Shown here: positions 62,262 through 64,000 of the stretch, in pieces
Position numbering within the stretch: the first letter of the stretch is position 1
How the letters are laid out: each line of letters begins with the position of its first letter
The notes under the pieces: model-generated
The model's input: the letters and a program-made list of their open reading frames with translations, nothing else
The model's database searches: none
What the model was told of the DNA's origin: nothing
Assembly (NCBI GenBank): GCA_965215715.1
Contig: OZ244129.1
Coordinates: forward strand, 2,728,001 to 2,792,000
Length of the DNA: 64,000 nucleotides
Source of the DNA: HXMU1428-3 sp965215715
GTDB taxonomy: Bacteria; Pseudomonadota; Alphaproteobacteria; Rhizobiales; HXMU1428-3
Direction: 5' to 3'
Translations under genes and position numbers: made by a program

Positions 62262-62369
62262 TGTCTCACGGGCTATTCCGCGGTCGCTAGGGCGACGCGG
62301 GCCCTCCGACGGGCGGCGCAACGCGCCGGGCTTCGCCATGTCCCTCAGCCCTTATGGGGCTGAGCTCCT
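62262..62369. repeat. Dispersed GC-rich repeat, copy C
   Basis: It begins TGTCTCACGGGCTAT, contains a GGTCGCTAGGGCGACG-type hairpin and GCCCTCCGACGGGCGGCGC. The right half diverges from copies A and B (CGCCGGGCTTCGCC, then a CTCAGCCC...GGGGCTGAG hairpin). It lies inside the his operon between hisB and the DUF2628 gene. Confidence 0.65.
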
Positions 62370-62447
62370 TCCTTCATACTTGCTATATTGTGATTAAATC
62401 ATATCTTGAATTTAATCAACTTTATGTCCTTATCCCAAAGATTTTAT

Positions 62448-63035
62448 TTACAAAGACCCTTTGGTAGACGGGATCCGATCTGCCTGGCCCTCATCGATTG
62501 AGATGGCAACACGCAAAGCGCGCGCCAAGGCTTTATAGCATGTCTCGACAATATGATGGTTGTTTTCACCATACTCATTATTGACGTGTAGCGTAATGCC
62601 AGCGTGTTGGGAAAAGGCTTGGAACCATTCACGGAACAGCTCTGTATCCATATCGCCAATTTTGTCGCGGGTGAAGTCCACGTTCCATATCAGATAGGGG
62701 CGACCAGAAATATCCAGCGCCACGCGGGTTAAGGTTTCATCCATCGGTAAATCGCAGGACCCATAACGGGTAATGCCTTTTTTATCGCCCAGCGCTTTTG
62801 TAAACGCTTGGCCAAGGGCGATGCCGGCATCTTCTGTGGTGTGGTGTTGGTCAACATGCAAGTCGCCTTTCACACGCATGGTGATGTCCATCAAGGAATG
62901 GCGTGCCAGCTGTTCCAGCATATGATCAAGAAAGCCTACACCGGTCTCAATATCGTATTTTCCGGTGCCATCAAGGGTTAGGCTGACCTCAATGTCGGTT
63001 TCGTTGGTTTTGCGGCTAACGCTGGCTGATCGCAT
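62448..63035 (-). CDS. hisB: Imidazoleglycerol-phosphate dehydratase
   Basis: Sixth step of histidine synthesis. The 195-aa monofunctional enzyme has the Mn-binding histidine motifs FLDHMLEQLARHSLMD, DQHHTTEDAGIALGQA and GENNHHIVET. It heads the minus-strand his cluster; its promoter must lie in 63036-63255, shared with divergent hslV. Confidence 0.97.
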   Translation of the reverse strand: MRSASVSRKTNETDIEVSLTLDGTGKYDIETGVGFLDHMLEQLARHSLMDITMRVKGDLHVDQHHTTEDAGIALGQAFTKALGDKKGITRYGSCDLPMDETLTRVALDISGRPYLIWNVDFTRDKIGDMDTELFREWFQAFSQHAGITLHVNNEYGENNHHIVETCYKALARALRVAISIDEGQADRIPSTKGSL

Positions 63036-63193
63036 AAGAGCTCTCCATTAAAGCTTTATCTTAGCTGTTGTTATGGCTGATAAAGCGTAAATAATTGGTT
63101 TGATTTATTGGGTCATGATGTGGTTATTGTCAAGATAAGGGTCCTTTAAATTTAATAATGTCGTTAAGTTGATAGATTCTTTAAGGCTTAACC

Positions 63194-63223
63194 CTTGACC
63201 TTGCCTTAATTCCATCCAATATC
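63194..63223 (+). promoter_or_regulatory. Sigma-32 (RpoH)-type promoter of hslV
   Basis: CTTGAC (63194-63199), a 17-nt spacer and CCAATAT (63217-63223) match the alphaproteobacterial RpoH consensus (CTTGAC, N17-18, CCTATNT) with few changes, 33 bp before hslV. hslVU is a classical heat-shock operon. Confidence 0.6.
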
Positions 63224-63255
63224 TTTATCGATCTTATTTTTACGTAGAGAGCTGT

Positions 63256-63819
63256 ATGACCACGAGAGAAAATGACCCAACAGGTTGGCGCGGAACGACA
63301 ATTGTCACCGTGCGTAAAGGGGATAAAGTTGTAATTGCCGGTGATGGGCAGGTTAGCCTGGGTCAAACGGTGATTAAGGGCAATGCACGCAAAGTGCGCC
63401 CGCTTGGCAATGGCTCTGTGATTGCCGGTTTTGCCGGGGCAACGGCTGATGCGTTCACCCTTTTTGAGCGTTTGGAAGGCAAATTAGAGCAATATCCGGG
63501 GCAATTGATGCGTGCCGCTGTTGAAATGGCCAAGGATTGGCGCACAGACCGTTATTTGCGCCGCCTAGAGGCGATGATGATTGTGGCCGATAAGGATGTG
63601 ACCTTGGTGCTCACTGGCACGGGCGACGTATTAGAGCCTGAAGATGGCGTGATGGGCATTGGCTCTGGTGGAAATTACGCGTTATCAGCAGCCAAAGCGC
63701 TTGTTGACCAGGACTTGTCAGCTGAAGAGATTGCCCGCCGGGCGATGAAAATTGCCGCTGAGATTTGTGTTTATACCAACGAAAATGTGATTGTGGAGAG
63801 CCTTGATGCCAACGTTTGA
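63256..63819 (+). CDS. hslV: ATP-dependent protease peptidase subunit HslV
   Basis: The proteasome-like peptidase that works with HslU. The catalytic Thr follows Gly in GWRGTTIVTVRKG, so about 13 residues are removed as propeptide, a longer one than in E. coli. The segments VIAGDGQVSLGQT, GFAGATADAFTLFERLE and IGSGGNYALSAA are conserved. At 187 aa it is complete. It overlaps the next ORF by 14 bp. Confidence 0.96.
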   Translation: MTTRENDPTGWRGTTIVTVRKGDKVVIAGDGQVSLGQTVIKGNARKVRPLGNGSVIAGFAGATADAFTLFERLEGKLEQYPGQLMRAAVEMAKDWRTDRYLRRLEAMMIVADKDVTLVLTGTGDVLEPEDGVMGIGSGGNYALSAAKALVDQDLSAEEIARRAMKIAAEICVYTNENVIVESLDANV

Positions 63820-64000
63820 AGAGCTAAAACGCGCGGTTGAAGCAGGCGTTCTTTCTGATCAGCAACATCAAGATCTTATATCATTCCTAAAAGCAGAGCC
63901 GGCAGGCGCTGACGGCGTGGCGCGTGACGAAGCGCCGCGGTTTTTTCGCTCTTTTAATGATCTTTTCATTGGGCTTGGCGTGGCCATTTTAGGCTTTGCC
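63806..64000 (+). CDS. Membrane protein, 5' part (DUF2157-like)
   Basis: The frame is open to the window edge (65 codons). It begins MPTFEELKRAVEAGVLSDQQ, has a soluble helical N-terminus, and enters a first membrane segment at NDLFIGLGVAILGFA. The start pattern with 'AGVLS' followed by a membrane region recalls DUF2157 proteins, but too little is visible to be sure. The start codon lies within hslV. Confidence 0.5.
   Translation, partial: MPTFEELKRAVEAGVLSDQQHQDLISFLKAEPAGADGVARDEAPRFFRSFNDLFIGLGVAILGFA

Overview
The window looks like a chromosomal segment of an alphaproteobacterium of the order Hyphomicrobiales (Rhizobiales), with moderate G+C and AT-rich intergenic DNA. The evidence is gene content and order: an F0 operon atpI-atpB-atpE-atpG(b')-atpF separate from F1, bolA-dnaJ-cobS-cobT, a SUV3-like helicase with a small S4 protein, fdxA and carD, and the run hslV | hisB-DUF2628-hisH-hisA-hisF-hisE-coaA. 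No rRNA, phage, transposase or CRISPR array was seen. One tRNA gene (Arg, anticodon CCT) is present.

Layout. 1-4.1 kb: 3' end of gcvPB, two small genes and a large RTX calcium-binding repeat protein. 4.3-7 kb: F0 ATP synthase operon (minus strand). 7.2-12.5 kb: bolA, a J-domain protein, the cobaltochelatase genes cobS and cobT, and a phytase-type esterase. 12.5-18.3 kb: a probable valine/isobutyrate catabolic operon (GMC oxidoreductase, mmsA, mmsB) with a divergent LysR regulator and a cupin. 18.4-22 kb: small exported proteins, rpmB, a DUF3108 protein and periplasmic MsrA. 22.1-28 kb: RNA helicase/S4 pair, fdxA, a Cys-rich exported protein and carD. 28-32 kb: a nuclease-like exported protein, a PAS protein followed by a soluble chemoreceptor, a membrane protein and tRNA-Arg.

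32-40 kb is a probable iron-uptake island: two overlapping Irr/ICE-like boxes, a hairpin-rich leader with a 52-codon ORF, an unknown Cys-rich protein, imelysin, a porin, a di-heme oxidoreductase, a second imelysin and a Tat-exported DUF1513 protein. Two ~120-bp inverted repeats bracket the last two genes. 40-45 kb: a molybdenum hydroxylase operon (iorA-iorB-xdhC-mocA) and ribA. 45.5-52.7 kb: housekeeping and envelope genes (vWA protein, D-2-hydroxyacid dehydrogenase, SH3 protein, DUF2244 protein, nth, PfkB sugar kinase, coaA). 52.7-63 kb: the histidine genes, in the usual order but split by accessory DNA. A 5-kb block between hisF and hisA holds a TIR-TM-WD40 protein, a hydrolase-OsmC fusion and three unknown genes. 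A very AT-rich two-TM gene sits between hisA and hisH. hslV and a partial membrane protein end the window.

The most unusual signals are: (i) a Shine-Dalgarno-led 11-codon ORF ending in Pro-stop, then an intrinsic terminator 9 nt before the start of the two-TM gene, which looks like leader-peptide attenuation of a putative effector; (ii) a 33-bp hairpin element that recurs inside two other repeat types and, as exactly 11 codons, inside hisH; (iii) paired 120-bp inverted repeats whose arms differ by compensating changes and whose cores are inverted; (iv) several families of dispersed palindromic repeats; (v) the TIR-WD40 gene lodged in the his region.
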